Source: Tuctoria greenei
Lineage: Eukaryota; Streptophyta; Magnoliopsida; Poales; Poaceae
Assembly: GCA_036927565.1 (NCBI GenBank)
Contig: JAYESD010000001.1
Span: 15,500,001-15,564,000, forward strand
Direction: 5' to 3'
DNA: 64,000 nt
The position numbers and the translations under genes are program-made. Positions 1-11,893 of the stretch are shown one piece after another. Each line of letters opens with the position of its first letter. The stretch's first letter is position 1. The notes beneath the pieces are model-generated. The model was not told the DNA's origin. It did not search any database and saw only the letters and a program-made list of their open reading frames with translations.

Positions 1-1393
1 CTAGCTTCGAAAGCTCAAGATATGTTTGGTTACAGCTCAGCGGATAATCTCCAATCCAAAGGGAAAGGCAAAGGGATTGCCTCTGGCCTGATTGGCCCTC
101 TCAAAATGAAAGCTCCAAGATAGGGGAATAGAGATTCCTCGGAAGAAAAATTCAATGGCAAGGGGAGTGATGTGGATTGGAAGCTGAGGAAAGTTGATGC
201 ATATAGCAGTAGCAAGAAGGCAGTTGATCCAAGGTTTTGGAGCAACTTCCACGCGGACTACTATAGTTTGGTGTACCTGCAGATGAAGACGCCAGTAGCC
301 GCGACCAATGGATTGACTGGAGCCATTTTGAAAGAAAAAGTTGTGGTGCATTTGATGAAGTGGTAGAGGCTGCAGAGAGGCATGGTTTAAAGGACTTGTT
401 TCCTTTCAAGAACAACTGGAATGATGAGGTCATTGCACAGTTCTTTGCAACCTACTTCTTTGCCAGTGATGAAGAAGAGCGAGTGACTTGGATGACACAT
501 GGATCCAAGTACACTGTGACATATTATGAGTTTGCTAGGTTGCTGCACCTTGGCGATGCTGGCAGCGATGAAGTGATTATTCACAACATTGGGATTTTAG
601 AGGACAAGATGGAATTTCTCTATGATACCCGCCTCAAGTACAATCTTCCCTCAACTAAGAACATGAAGCCCTTCTTCATGGTTCTCAACAGGGTACTTAG
701 GAAGACAATTGCTCCGAAGGATGGAGATGCAGGGAGTGTCTAAGGTTACCTAAGGACATTGATGAAGGTGATTAGTAAGAGCAGGAAGTTTGACATCTTC
801 GACTACATCTAGAACTACATGGTGAACATTTCCTGCACCCTAACTGTTATTGTGGCTATGCGCCTTATATCATGTTTATGATAGAGAAGGTCACTAAGAT
901 TTAGTTTGTGAAAGATGTTGAGCACACAGCCTTGAGGCCTCAGAAGCCTCCTCAAGCCTCTCTTCCAACTGCTCCATCTCCTGTTTCAAGTGAAGAGGCT
1001 CCGAGGAGAGCTCAAGGAGATGCAAGGACTGCCTCTAACACTAGGGCCCCTCCTCGCAAAGGGTCTCCTAGTGGCATTATGAAGTACCTGGCTGCTATTT
1101 TTGGCTCTTGCTGGAAAGCTGAAGTGAAGATCCACAAGTTGAACAAGGCAAGGAAAGAGGACATGAGGTACATGAAGCAAAATGTCAAAGCCATATGTCA
1201 AAAGCTAGAGATTGAGCCTATTGGATCTCCAGTTATCTCTGAGGACTCCCCTTATGACTTCTCGGAGCTTCCACCTTTATCTCCCTTCGAGCCTGCCTAT
1301 TTTGGCATTGGGGGCACGACGAGTGGTTCTCATCCTCATCGTCCTCAGGCTGACAACGATGAAGACGATGAAAGGACGGACAGCGAGGAGTGA
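1..1393 (+). pseudogene. ORF X of Sirevirus-like element A0 (5' end outside window)
   Basis: This is the third gene of an A-family copia element, lying between pol and the 3' LTR, and it is broken here. It aligns by eye along its whole length with the copy at 23690-25245. The shared core includes RFWSNF, RHGLKDL, NWND, WMTHGSKY and FARLLHL, followed by a Pro/Ser-rich linker, a basic segment (KVKIHKLNKARK-like) and an acidic tail. The frame is interrupted by a stop at about 120-122 and by at least two frameshifts (near 340-365 and 740-910). The core resembles what databases call a 'putative plant transposon protein' domain (Transposase_32, from memory). No signal peptide or hydrophobic span is visible, so it does not look env-like. 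The molecular role is unknown. Confidence 0.75.
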
Positions 1394-1898
1394 GTCAGCG
1401 ATGCCTGTAGATCTCTCTTCCCCTTCTTTTTGGTGCATTGGTGCCAAAGGGGGAGATATTTAGGGGAAGTCATTAGGTTGTAGCAGTAGATGAGAGATGA
1501 GAGCTCTATTTGTATCTTTTGCTCTTTGTTATGCTTTTGGTGCTATAAAACTGCTTTTGGTGTTGTAAGACTTTTATTATGTTTCTAGTCATGTTCATGA
1601 AGTTTGTGATGATGCTTTGATATGATCTATGTGCATGCTTGATATGATCTATTTTATACTTTGAAATTGACATACATGCTTGATGTTGATATGATTATGT
1701 CATTTACCTCATTCTCATCACGATTATTGCTCACACACACATAGTTTTTGCAACCCACCATAAACAGTGCACATATGTCTTATGTCTTCATTGCTTAATT
1801 TGTTCCAAGCTCATATGTGCACACTTTATGAAAATCTGAATTTTTTTATTTTTGTGAAATCTCGATTAGTTGTCATCAATCACAAAAAAGGGGGAGAT
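1394..1898 (+). other. A0 3' noncoding region with polypurine tracts
   Basis: No gene is seen. AAAGGGGGAGATATTTAGGGG lies just after ORF X at about 1447. A second purine tract (AAAAAAGGGGGAGAT, 1884-1898) abuts the LTR start and is the likely primer of plus-strand synthesis. Repeated purine tracts before the 3' LTR are typical of Sireviruses (established knowledge). Confidence 0.7.
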
Positions 1899-3426
1899 TG
1901 AAAGTGCATCTAGGCATCCTTGTGGGTTTTGGTTGATTTATGACAAATAAATGAGATCCTAACAAAATTGTTGAGATGAGCGCAGGTTTTAATAAAATTA
2001 TGAAGAAAGCGCAAATGGAATGGATAATGAGGATCTATATGGAAAAGAGCTCAAGAGCTTAATAGAATACTTAATTGTGTATGGAGTGTGTTGGAGAAAC
2101 GCACCCCAAGAGCTCAAGCAAAAGAAATCACCCTCCTTGCACAAATTTTCACTGGTTCGGACTAGTCTGATATTCACTGGACTAGTCCAATATCTCTCTG
2201 TCCAGAAACAGACAAGTCCTCCCAGTGCGGACTTCTCCGCAAACAGTCCAGGTTTCACAGCACCGGACTAGTACGATATTTGTCCGGACTAGTCCGATAT
2301 CTTCCTGACTAATAATGGACAAGTCCGCCCCAGTGCAGACTTGTCCTCAGGACATCACACTTTACACAAAAACGGACAAGTTCGAAAACTCTCTGACTAA
2401 AATCGGACAAGTCCCCCAACTGCGGACTTGTCCTCAATTCAACATGAGGTTCATCACACTGAACTACTCCAATATGTGTTGGACTAGTTCGAACATTTCC
2501 AGAGCCCAAATCGGACTAGTCCACTCATTGCCAAACAAGTCTGATATATCAGAACACTTAAGGTTTCCCACACGCCACACACCGGACTAGTTCGGAGTCC
2601 ACCATGGACTACTCCGGACATCGCAAACCCTAACGGTAACTTTTGGAAACCCTAGTATAAATAGAGGTGTATGGCCCTACAACCAGCACTCTCGACCCCC
2701 TGCGCTGTCACACCTTCCAAGAGCCCAAAATACACATCTCTCCACACTTTCTAACCCTAGAAAGATCCAGTCTTTGAGGATTAGCATTTATCAAAAGGAG
2801 AGACTTGTTCCACACGATCTTGAGCTCTTGGGTTTGATTCTCTCGCAAACACTTGTTGTTTATTGCTTATCATTCGAGTGTGTTTGGTGGTGTTCTCAAT
2901 TGTAAATCTTGGGGAGCCCTCAACTTGTGAGAAGTCCCCTTGAACACGCTTATTTGCCCCTTTGTGGTTAGTGGAAAAGAATCGGCCTCCGTGTCGATTC
3001 GATGAGGGTAGGGTTGGTGAAGACCAGGTCCTCCATGGAATCCTCAATGTGGATGTAGGTTTTCTTCGTGGTAATTGAACCACGGGATAAAATCTTGTGT
3101 TGCACACTTTCGTTCTTATTGTTCATCACATTCTAGGGTTTACTTGATCTTGTGTAACTTACGTTGAAACATTGATATTAAAGATAATATTTTGCGCGAC
3201 TTGTTTCATTGTCGTAGTACATCCAAATTAAACTAATTTCCGCTGCATAGGGTACTAGAAGTGAAAGCACCGATCAAACTTGATCGTTCTAGTCGGCATA
3301 CACCGGACTAGTCCGCACCATACCGGACTAGTCTGATTTCTCTGTATTTGATAAAGTTGTTAAGTGTTTCAGGATCCGAAGAAAGTTCAAAAAGCCTATT
3401 CCCCCCCCCCCTCTAGGCTACATTCA
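1899..3426 (+). repeat. A-family LTR shared by A0 (as 3' LTR) and A1 (as 5' LTR)
   Basis: The LTR begins TGAAAGTGCATCTAGG directly after a polypurine tract and ends CTACATTCA. It matches the two LTRs of A2 (15724-17176 and 25704-27219). A TATA box lies at 2656-2663 and palindromes at about 2155-2620. A short second palindrome group lies at about 3295-3335. On its left is the 3' end of A0. On its right A1 gag follows directly, with the primer-binding site missing. Confidence 0.85.
2155..2663 (+). promoter_or_regulatory. A-family U3 region: palindrome array and TATA box
   Basis: Many copies of CGGACTAGTCCG-like and CGGACAAGTCCG-like motifs occur here, with an exact 12-bp palindrome at 2285-2296. 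Several copies pair as GGACAAGTCC, a spacer of about 9 nt, then GGACTTGTCC, which can form a stem-loop. The array ends about 40 bp before TATAAATA at 2656-2663. This placement suggests enhancer or silencer sites for the LTR promoter, which is inference. Confidence 0.6.
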
Positions 3427-3571
3427 ATTATCAATCATGAGATGATGGAGAAAGAAGCTAAATATGTCAAAGACTTAGCTAAACTTACCTCACCCAAGAA
3501 AAAGGAGGTTGCCCTCAAGGCAACTTGCAAGCCCAAAGGGAAGGAGACTCGTGAGACACATGAAGAAAAAG

Positions 3572-5396
3572 TGTGAGACCTATTTGTGCTGAATACATTA
3601 GTTTTGACAATAAAGTTTTGAATTCTGCCATAACATCTTTTTAGCAAGGTCCGACTCTAGCTCCGAGCTTCTGCAACGTCTGACAATAGGTCTGACTTTC
3701 TTTGTCTAGATCTGACATGTTTTTGGGTAGCTCCGGTGAGCTTTGTCTTTAGCTCTGGCAAGTCTTTGTTAAGCTTCGATATGTTTTGCTAGGTCCGACT
3801 TATGTTGGTTAGATCTGACATGTTTTTCTAGCTCTGACTTTTGGGATGACTAGTTCCGACTAGTTTTGGTTAGCTTCAGCGCTAGGTCCGACTAGCTTTG
3901 GTAAGCTCCGGCGCTAGGTCTGACAAGCTTTGGTAAGCTTTGGCGCTAGGTTGTACTAGCTTTTGTAAGCTCCAGCTCAAGCCCCGGTTAGCTTTGGCAA
4001 GGTTCGGAGCTTGATCGCAATGTTCCTGCTTTTATCTTGCAATGTTTCGAACTTGCTTTATATTCTTGGAAAGATTACTTAGTATTCATTTGCTAAGTTT
4101 TTGGTGCGTTTTGGTTGATATGGCTGATATCATTTTGATGTGCTTTACAACATACTTATGTGAGGTGCTCACGTAAGGTGTTGTAGTTTCAGAACTAACT
4201 TGAGTCAAGTCGCGGACTTGGGCTCATAAGGATTGGTTGTTTGTTCATGTGCAGGTGTTGCTTTAGTTCAAGTCATGGCTGGTGACAGGATCCTTTGGAC
4301 TCATCTCAGGGAGGAGATGAGGTTCCAACAACCAAATTCAGGAGGAATTTTGGTTGAGCGGGTCAGGAGGTCGCGCAGGATGATTGAATCAAGGGCAGTG
4401 CATATGAAGGTTACTGGACGTCAAAGGAAGGTGTTTACACGTATGCATGCGCTGCATGACGTGGCAACATGGTTCCAAAGATGGTTTATGGATGGGAAGA
4501 TCTGGTTGGAAGGATCGGATCGTATCAGTTGATGACTTTGGATGCGGCTGAGTCGGGTTTGACTCAAATATGGAAAGATTTGAGTTGGTTATGATAGGAT
4601 TTCGTGTGGGTCACGAATTTGAGTTGTTTTAGGAATGTGGGATACGTTCCTAAGGTGTTTGGAAGTCTTAAGATTGCTTCTATCTGCGTATAGAAGAGTC
4701 CTAAGCAGTTATGGAACGTTTCGATTCATGAACGGAGTAGGATTAGGGTCCTGATTTGAGTTGAGTTGGCTTTCGAGCTGGTTATATAAGCAAGGGAGGC
4801 CAGAGCTCATGGTGCACGACTTTGGGGCTGTTCATCTTGTGTTATATTGAATAAAATTCATAGTTGAATGGAACTTTTGTGCATCGATCGTCCGACTTGT
4901 TCCAGACAAGTTTTACTCGTCGAGTTTCTGGACAGCACTACCTTTCGTCGGTGGTTTTCTCATAACTCGAGTTTTACAGATCCAACTGACGTGATTATTT
5001 TTGAGTTGTATTAAAAACTTGATTATATATCATCTTTTAAAATTTCATGGTCATTGGATTTGTGGTTTCTGATCTACACGAGTTTCTTTGCAGCGTTCCA
5101 AAACTGTTTTTCTCGCGTAGGACAGATTGACCTTGGTTCGATCTTTCGATCATAACTTCAGTTTCTCTCGATGGATTTGAGTGATTCTTGTTGTCTCGTC
5201 TTCATGACTTGATTCTCTCAGATATCTATCACTTTTTTCCCGGTGAAACACGTTTATATTAGTTTCACACACGATGTCTTTAACAGATCGTTTTTCTACT
5301 GAAGGGGTTGGGATTTAATTATTTCCGTTGCATAAGACTTTTAAATCTACCATTCACCCCCCTCTGGTAGCTTTTCACATGCTTTTCGATCCTACA
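3572..5396 (+). repeat. Element B 5' LTR
   Basis: The LTR has TG...CA ends and is a direct repeat of 11894-13720. A TATA box TATATAAG lies at 4783-4790 and an AATAAA signal at 4850-4855, which place the transcription start and poly(A) region. The segment about 3650-4020 is made of imperfect tandem units built around AGCTCCGGCGCTAGGTCC and GACTAGCTTTGG. Confidence 0.9.
4275..4532 (+). other. Small ORF inside the U3 of B-family LTRs (85 codons)
   Basis: An ORF starting MAGDRILW lies upstream of the LTR TATA box. The same ORF begins at 12598 in the B 3' LTR, where a one-base insertion shortens it, and at 34514 on the minus strand in solo LTR F (76 codons). It is Arg-rich and Trp-containing, with no domain I recognise. 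About 20 bp upstream, TTTGTTCATGTGCAGGT looks like a plant 3' splice site, so this could be a captured gene fragment. Chance retention of an open frame in related repeats is also possible. Confidence 0.35.
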
Positions 5397-5398
5397 AT

Positions 5399-5410
5399 TG
5401 GTATCAGAGC
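5399..5410 (+). other. Element B primer-binding site (initiator tRNA-Met type)
   Basis: TGGTATCAGAGC lies two bases after the 5' LTR end, the standard position and sequence for priming by the 3' end of tRNA-iMet in plant copia elements. Confidence 0.85.
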
Positions 5411-5458
5411 CACGGTGCTCTAATCATTGTGATTTGCACGTGTTTTTGACTAATCATC

Positions 5459-7650
5459 ATGGAGAAATACTCCGCCAAACCTTGTGTGTTTGCTGGTATT
5501 GACTTTCAGGTTTGGAAGGCACACATGGAGGCTTTCATCCAGGCGCAAGGCTTTGCAATATGGGAGAAGGTGTACAAGTCTTATGAAGTGCCACCTAACA
5601 ATCAAGTTACGGCTACAAACCTACGGGACATCGACAACAACAACAAAGCCCGAAACTTGATCATCCAAGGGCTCACTCAGAGTGACTTCGACCGCGTTGC
5701 ACATCTCCGATCGGCATACAATGTATGGAGAGCACTTTGTGACTATCACAAAGGATCCAACACGACCAAGGAGGTAAGGCAAGACATGTTCAAGAAAGAA
5801 TACATGCGCTTCGAGATGCAACCCGGTGAGTCCATCGATGATCTCTTTGCTCGCTTTAACAAAATTCTCAGTAACTTGCGTAGTGTCAACGGTAATTTTT
5901 CTAATGCTGAAAATGCTAGGGAACTTCTTAGTGCATTAGACATGTAAATCTGGGAGATGAAAGTTACATCTATTCGTGAATCTACTGTCATGAGTACACT
6001 TACTTTAGATGTGCTTTACTCTAAACTCAAAACTCATGAAATTGACATCTTGTCACGTAAGAACCCAAATAAGTCTATTGCATTTGTCTCACAACGTGAT
6101 ATGCCTAGCTCCGGCCAATCATCATCTTGCAATACTCTTGCTTTGTTTTCCTCGCTAACCCTGGAGCAGATCGAGGAATTTCCAGAGGAGGAGCTAACAC
6201 TTCTCTCTACTAGGTTCTCAAAAGCATTACAAAATGTGAGAACTAGAAGGAGAGGAAGCTCCGGACCACAATGATGCTTCGAATGTGGTAAGACAAGACA
6301 TTTTTGTACAGACTTCCCTAACCTTTTAGGTTCTACTTCCCGAGAAGAAAAACAATTAAGGACGAAGCACTCCTCAACAAATGATAAGAAGAAGAAGAAG
6401 GGCTTTACAGGTCACCAACTGGTGAACATTTTTATCTCCGCACTCCAGGAACTTGGCTCAAGCGACGTGGACATTGGAAGTGACGAAGATGAAGATGATT
6501 TGGCCAACTTATGCTTCATGGCGGGCAAAACAAGATGATCAAGTCAGGAGGATGCAGAACACAACACTAACGACGATGAGGTATGTTCTACCTGTAATGA
6601 TATGTGTGATGCAATTTCTCGTGCAACTATTATTGTTAAGAAAAAGGACAAAAAGCTTAGGGATAATGCTGCTAAAATTGAATCACTAGAATTTGAAATC
6701 AACCATTTGAAAACCTTGATTCCTAGTGATGATTCTTGTCCTTCGTGTGATTTAATCTATGAACAATTGTCCACATTAAGAACTGCACATTCCTCTACCC
6801 TTGATAGACTTGAACTTGAAATTGAAAAGAACAAAAAGCTTGCTGCACTTGACATTGGAAACTTAAAAGATGCTTCTTGTTCTACAATTGATTTGCATTG
6901 TTCTAGTTGTGATGATCTTGAAAAGAAACTCAAAGATGCTATGAATGAAATTTCAATATTGAATAATGCTTTATGTTCTTGTGAAGTTCAATATTGTTCC
7001 AATTGCAAATTAAAAGGAAAAAATTCATGTCAAAATTGCCTTGATCTGTCCAATAAACTTGATAACATGCATAGGACATTAGATCGATTTTGTAATGGGA
7101 ATAAGAACCTAAACTTGCTGTTGAATTCTTCCAAGTCTTGCATTGATAAAACTGGTTTAGGTTTTGATTCTCATGCTCATGCTAAGGCACATCCACCTAA
7201 AATTGTAAACTCATTAGGAAGTGGTTTGATTCAAACAGTTCCTAAACAAAAAGAAGTGGTTTTCAAATCTGCAGGAGTGTTGTCTCATTCGGTTTCAAAT
7301 AAAAATATTGCTTGCTCATCTAGACATGAACACAAAGTTAAATTCATTGTAACTACTGTGGTAGATATGGTCATGTCATAGATTTTTGTTATAGACTAGC
7401 TAAACAACAGAAAAGGGAAATAGTGATTGATAGATCTCATAACTTTAATGCAAATTTTGCTGCACATATTAAACCGAATGACAGGAACATGCAACCTGCT
7501 GTTATGAGTCAAAAACATTCAAAGTTTACCTCCGGACCTTCTGTTTTTGCCTCCAGAGCTACTGATTTCTGTGCTACACAAGTAACACCTTATAGGTCAG
7601 TAGTTAAGAATAAAAAACCTCAAACCTTGACTCATAAACCTGCTGTTTAA
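5459..7650 (+). pseudogene. gag: Element B gag (degenerate)
   Basis: The start at 5459 follows a short leader after the primer-binding site and gives a UBN2-type copia Gag N-terminus (FAGIDFQVWKAHMEAF, then a YMRFEMQPGESIDD region). The frame is stopped at 5945-5947 and again at 6272-6274, just before a zinc knuckle. That knuckle reads CFECGKTRHFCTDF and has lost its last cysteine. A Cys-rich, coiled-coil-like block follows at 6602-7381 (repeated SCxxC/CSSC motifs) in another frame. Gag proteins form the virus-like particle, but this copy cannot encode one. Confidence 0.8.
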
Positions 7651-7773
7651 TCTCAGCTTTCGCGTGTTTTTCCTGCTGCACGTCGTGTGACTCCGTACTG
7701 GATACCTAAATGCCTTTTGACTAACCCCAGTATTGAGTCATCGACGTATTGTGCTTCTATGTAGGTTACACGT

Positions 7774-10700
7774 TTGAGGAAGGAGAACATTTGGATTGTG
7801 GATTCAGGTTGCTCACGCCACATGACCGGTAACAAAGATTGGTTCTCCTCCCTCTCTTTTGTGTCACGTGTAGAGAATGTTACTTTTGCCGATAATTCTT
7901 CAACTCCTATAATTGCTAAGGGTTCGGTTAGAGTAAATGATCACTACACTTTGAAGTATGTGGCACTTGTCAAAAATTTTAAATACAACTTGCTTTCTGT
8001 TTCACAATTGCTAGATGAAAATTTGGAAATTATTTTCAATAAAAATTGCTGCAAAGTTGTAGATTCAAATAGTGAGCTTATTTTTAACATGTCTCGGTTT
8101 GGAAGAGTTTTTAAAGCTGATTTTGATATGTCTTCCTCTAAGCATAGGTGTCTAGTTGCAAATGATTCAAAGGACTTATATTTTTGGCATCGTAGACTTG
8201 GTCACGTAGGCTTTGATCACCTAACGCGTGTTAGAGCTCTTGATTGCATACGTGGGCTGCCTAAGCTGAAAGGGGACAAAGAAATTGTGTGGTCTTCTTG
8301 TAGACATGCTAAGATGGTTGCAGATTCACATACTCCTCTCACAATGATCATGACAACTGAATCGGGTCAACTTTTGCACCATGACACCGTAGGACCTTCA
8401 CGTATTCAATCCTTCAGAGGTAAATAGTATGTTCTTGTTGTTGTTGATGATTATTCTAGATACTCTTGGGTTACTTTATGGCGTCTAAGAATGAAGCTTT
8501 TGGTCACTTTAGAACTTTATTTCTTAGATTATCAATTGATCACCCGGGATCTTTAAAAGCAATTAGAAGTGATAACGGAACTGAATTTAAAAATCAATCT
8601 TTTGATCACTTTTGTGCTGAAAATGGAATAGATCATCAATTTTCTTCACCATATGTACCTCAACAAAACGGTGTTGTAGAAAGAAAGAACGAAACCTTAG
8701 TTGAGATGGCTAGGACTATGCTTGATGAATATCAAACTCCTAGGAAATTTTGGGCTGATGCAATTGCAACCGCTTGTTATGTCTCAAATCATGTTTTCTT
8801 GCGCGCTAAGCTAGGTAAAACCCCATATGAGCTCCGGTTTGGACATAGGCCTAGTGTTACGCACTTTCGGGTCTTTGGTTACAAATGATTTGTTAAGAAA
8901 CATGGTAATCTTGATAAATTTGAACCTAGATCCATTGATGGCATGTTTCTTGGTTATCCATCTCATACTAGAGGCTATCGTGTGCTTTTACTTGACACTA
9001 ACAAAATTGTGGAGACTTGTGAAGTGTCTTTTGATGAAGCTAGCTCAGGTACTAGCTCAAACATTGCAGGTCCAGGTCCATATCCGCAGGGGGAGAGCAT
9101 TTTTGTTGAAGATGAGGAAGAAGTGGAGCTGATGCTTGAAAATTCAGCAGCTAATGACATTGTTCGAGCTCCTGATTTTGATTCACAGCCAGCACCAACG
9201 ACCACCATTGCTTGTCCAGATCCTCCTCAAGTCACAAGCTCATCGATTTGTGATGAACATGAAGAAAAAAAAGCTTGTGAAGTGTCCACTCCCCTCCGGG
9301 TTCTCAAAATTCATCCTCCACAACAGATTATTGGAAGCTTGCACGAACAAGTTACACGGTCCAGGTTTTGCAATCCAAACTCTCATGCTTATTCTGCTTT
9401 TATTGCTTCTTTTGAACCCAAAGATATATCACACGCACTCACTAATGAATCTTGGATTATTGCCATGCAAGAAGAGTTAGAAAATTTTGAAAGAAATAAT
9501 GTTTGGAAACTTGTACCTCCTCCTCAAGGTCACACTTTAATTGGACCAAATGGGTGTTTAAAAATAAACAAAGTGAGGATGGGGTTGTGGTTAGGAATAA
9601 GGCTAGGTTGGTTGCTCAAGGTTTCACTCAAGTTGAAGGTCTAGATTTTGATGAAACTTTTGCTCCTATTGCTAGATTAGAAGCCATAAGAATTTTGTTA
9701 GCTTTTGTTGCATCTAAAGGTTTTAAGCTATATCAAATAGATGTTAAAAGTGTTTTTCTTAATGGATACATAGATGAGAAGGTCTATGTCAAACAACCAC
9801 CGGGTTTTGAAAATTCAGATTTTCCTAATCATGTTTACAAGCTGTCCAAAGCCTTGTACGGTCCCAAACAAGCCCCTAGAGCATAGTATGATTGGTTAAA
9901 AACATTCTTACTTGAAAAGGGGTTTACCATGGGAAAGGTTGATAAAACTCTTTTTGTGCTTAAGCATGGCAATGACTCATTATTCATTCAAGTGTATGTG
10001 GATGATATTATCTTTGGTTGTGCTTCTCATTATCTTGTGTCCAAGTTTTCAGCTATGATGAGTTCAGAATTTGAGATGAGTATGATGGGAGAACTCACGT
10101 ACTTTTTGGGGCTGCAAATCAAGCAAACCAAGGAGGGTACCTTTGTTCATCAAACAAAGTATACAAAAGACCTCCTAAGGCGCTTCAACATGGACAAAAG
10201 CAAGCCTCTTCGGACACCAATGGGAACAGCAACAACACTTGAACTTGATGAAGATGGTGAACCCGTGGATCAAAAAGAATATAGAAGCATGATCGGATCA
10301 CTTTTGTACCTCACGGCATCAAGACCGGACATACAATTCAGCGTATGTCTTTGTGCACGGTTTCAAGATTTCCCGCATGCTTCACATCGTCAAGCCGTCA
10401 AAAGGATTCTCAGGTACTTACATGGAACTCAAGAATTTGGTATTTTTCTTCCTTCTTCCTCAACCGTTACCTTGAAAGCTTTTTCGGATGCTGATTTTGG
10501 GGGTTGTAGGATTGATAGGAAAAGTACTTCTAGTGCTTGTCATTTTCTTGGTAATTCTCTTGTTGCTTGGTCCTCTAGAAAACAAAATTCAGTTGCACAA
10601 TCCGCAGCCGAATCTGAATATGTAGCTGCTGCTAGTGCTTGCTCACAAATTCTTTGTATTGCTCAAACACTTAAGGACTATGGGGTTGATCTAGATAGTC

Positions 10701-10940
10701 TTTTGTGATAACACTAGTGTCATTTGCATTGCTAAAAACCCTGTGCAACATTCTAGAACTAAGCACATTGGTATTAGGTATCACTTTCTCTGTGATAATG
10801 TTGAAAAAGGAAATATTGTGCTTCACCATGTAGATACCAAACAAATATTGGCCGACATTTTTACAAAACCTTTGGATTTCACTCGTTTTTGTTACATTCG
10901 TAGTGAAATAGGCGTTATGCATCCTCATGGCTTAAATTGA
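7774..10940 (+). pseudogene. pol: Element B pol (protease, integrase, RT, RNase H), broken
   Basis: The copia order is clear. The aspartic protease motif VDSGCSRHM lies near 7797-7830. The GAG-pre-integrase HRRLGH lies near 8190, and the integrase core with SDNGTEF and QQNGVVERKN lies at about 8565-8690. RT starts near 9500 with YVDDIIFG at about 9995, and RNase H follows (ADFGG, AESEYVA) to 10940. Lesions include stops at 8425-8427, 8886-8888 and 9883-9885 (a Trp codon changed to TAG), plus several frameshifts around 8450, 9550 and 10700. The enzyme set would copy RNA to DNA and integrate it. This copy is dead. Confidence 0.88.
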
Positions 10941-11893
10941 GGGGGAGTTTTCAAACCCTAGAAGTCTATGTGTGAATCTGAAATTAAAATAATATGAGCA
11001 TAGTATTTCATACATATATGACTTTGTGATTCCTTTTACATGCTGAAAGTTCTTACTACAATACTCGTGTTAGACATTTTGTAGTTTTTGTCATGTCTAG
11101 TAATTGGAATAATTACTTACACTAAATCTGGTCATGGTCGAACTTTCTTGCTGTTTTGAACTTGTTGCATGCTCACAAGTGCTTTTAATCATAAAGAATT
11201 AATCAAGTAATCAACTCACATGTTGAGTTTTTATGAACAAATATAAATTGAGAAAAGATCAAGAGAATATGCATGCATCGCACTTCTTCTTTTGAGATGG
11301 CTTATCATTGCACTTAGATATGAACTTGGAAGAAGTTGTGTATGACTAAAACCATGTCCTTAAGCTTCTGATTGTCAAATGACATAGGTTTGGCTTGGTT
11401 GGTTAGAATAAGGCGGATGTGCATATAATCTCTTGCAAATATCATATGATCTAATTTTGTGCTTTGAAAAATAATAAAATGCAACAACAAGTGTCATGCT
11501 TTCAGGTATTGAAATAGTTAAGTTTGTGGGATCATGGCTTGCTTAAATTGAAAATTACATTTGATCTCTAACATGACTTACACTACTTTATGTATCTCAT
11601 TGTTGTGATAGTGTAAGTTACTTGATAGTATGACTTGGATGAGCTTTGTTTTATATGTATATGTTATAATATGCCCATAACAATTAAAATTTCTCTTTTG
11701 AACCTTGCTAAATACATTGTCAAAGGGGGAGAGATAATATGGTGAATTATGCAAGGGGGGTAAATATGTATAGGGGGGAGAAATTTATTTCTATCTCATT
11801 TGATTTTCAAAAAGGGGAAAACTGTTCTCAAAACTTTTTGTGCCAATGTTCGGATTTAAATGGTGTTGCCAATGCATTCATCAAGGGGGAGAT
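10941..11893 (+). other. Element B 3' noncoding region with repeated polypurine tracts
   Basis: No credible gene is seen between pol and the 3' LTR, so B lacks the ORF X of the A family. G-rich purine tracts recur at about 10938-10948, 11722-11732, 11753-11758, 11772-11780 and 11880-11893. The last one abuts the LTR. Multiple polypurine tracts are a known Sirevirus trait. Confidence 0.75.

Noticed and set aside
2155..2620. Regularly repeated 12-mers that look superficially like a CRISPR array
   Set aside because: Spacing is irregular, units are palindromes with decayed copies, and they sit in LTR U3 regions of a plant genome.
4233..4532. Start of the U3 ORF at 4233
   Set aside because: The conserved start across three LTR copies is the ATG at 4275 (MAGDRILW). 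The 14 codons upstream are not open in the other copies.
5399..5410. TGGTATCAGAGC motifs as possible tRNA gene ends
   Set aside because: They match only the tRNA 3' end complement, lie at LTR edges and lack a cloverleaf. They are primer-binding sites.
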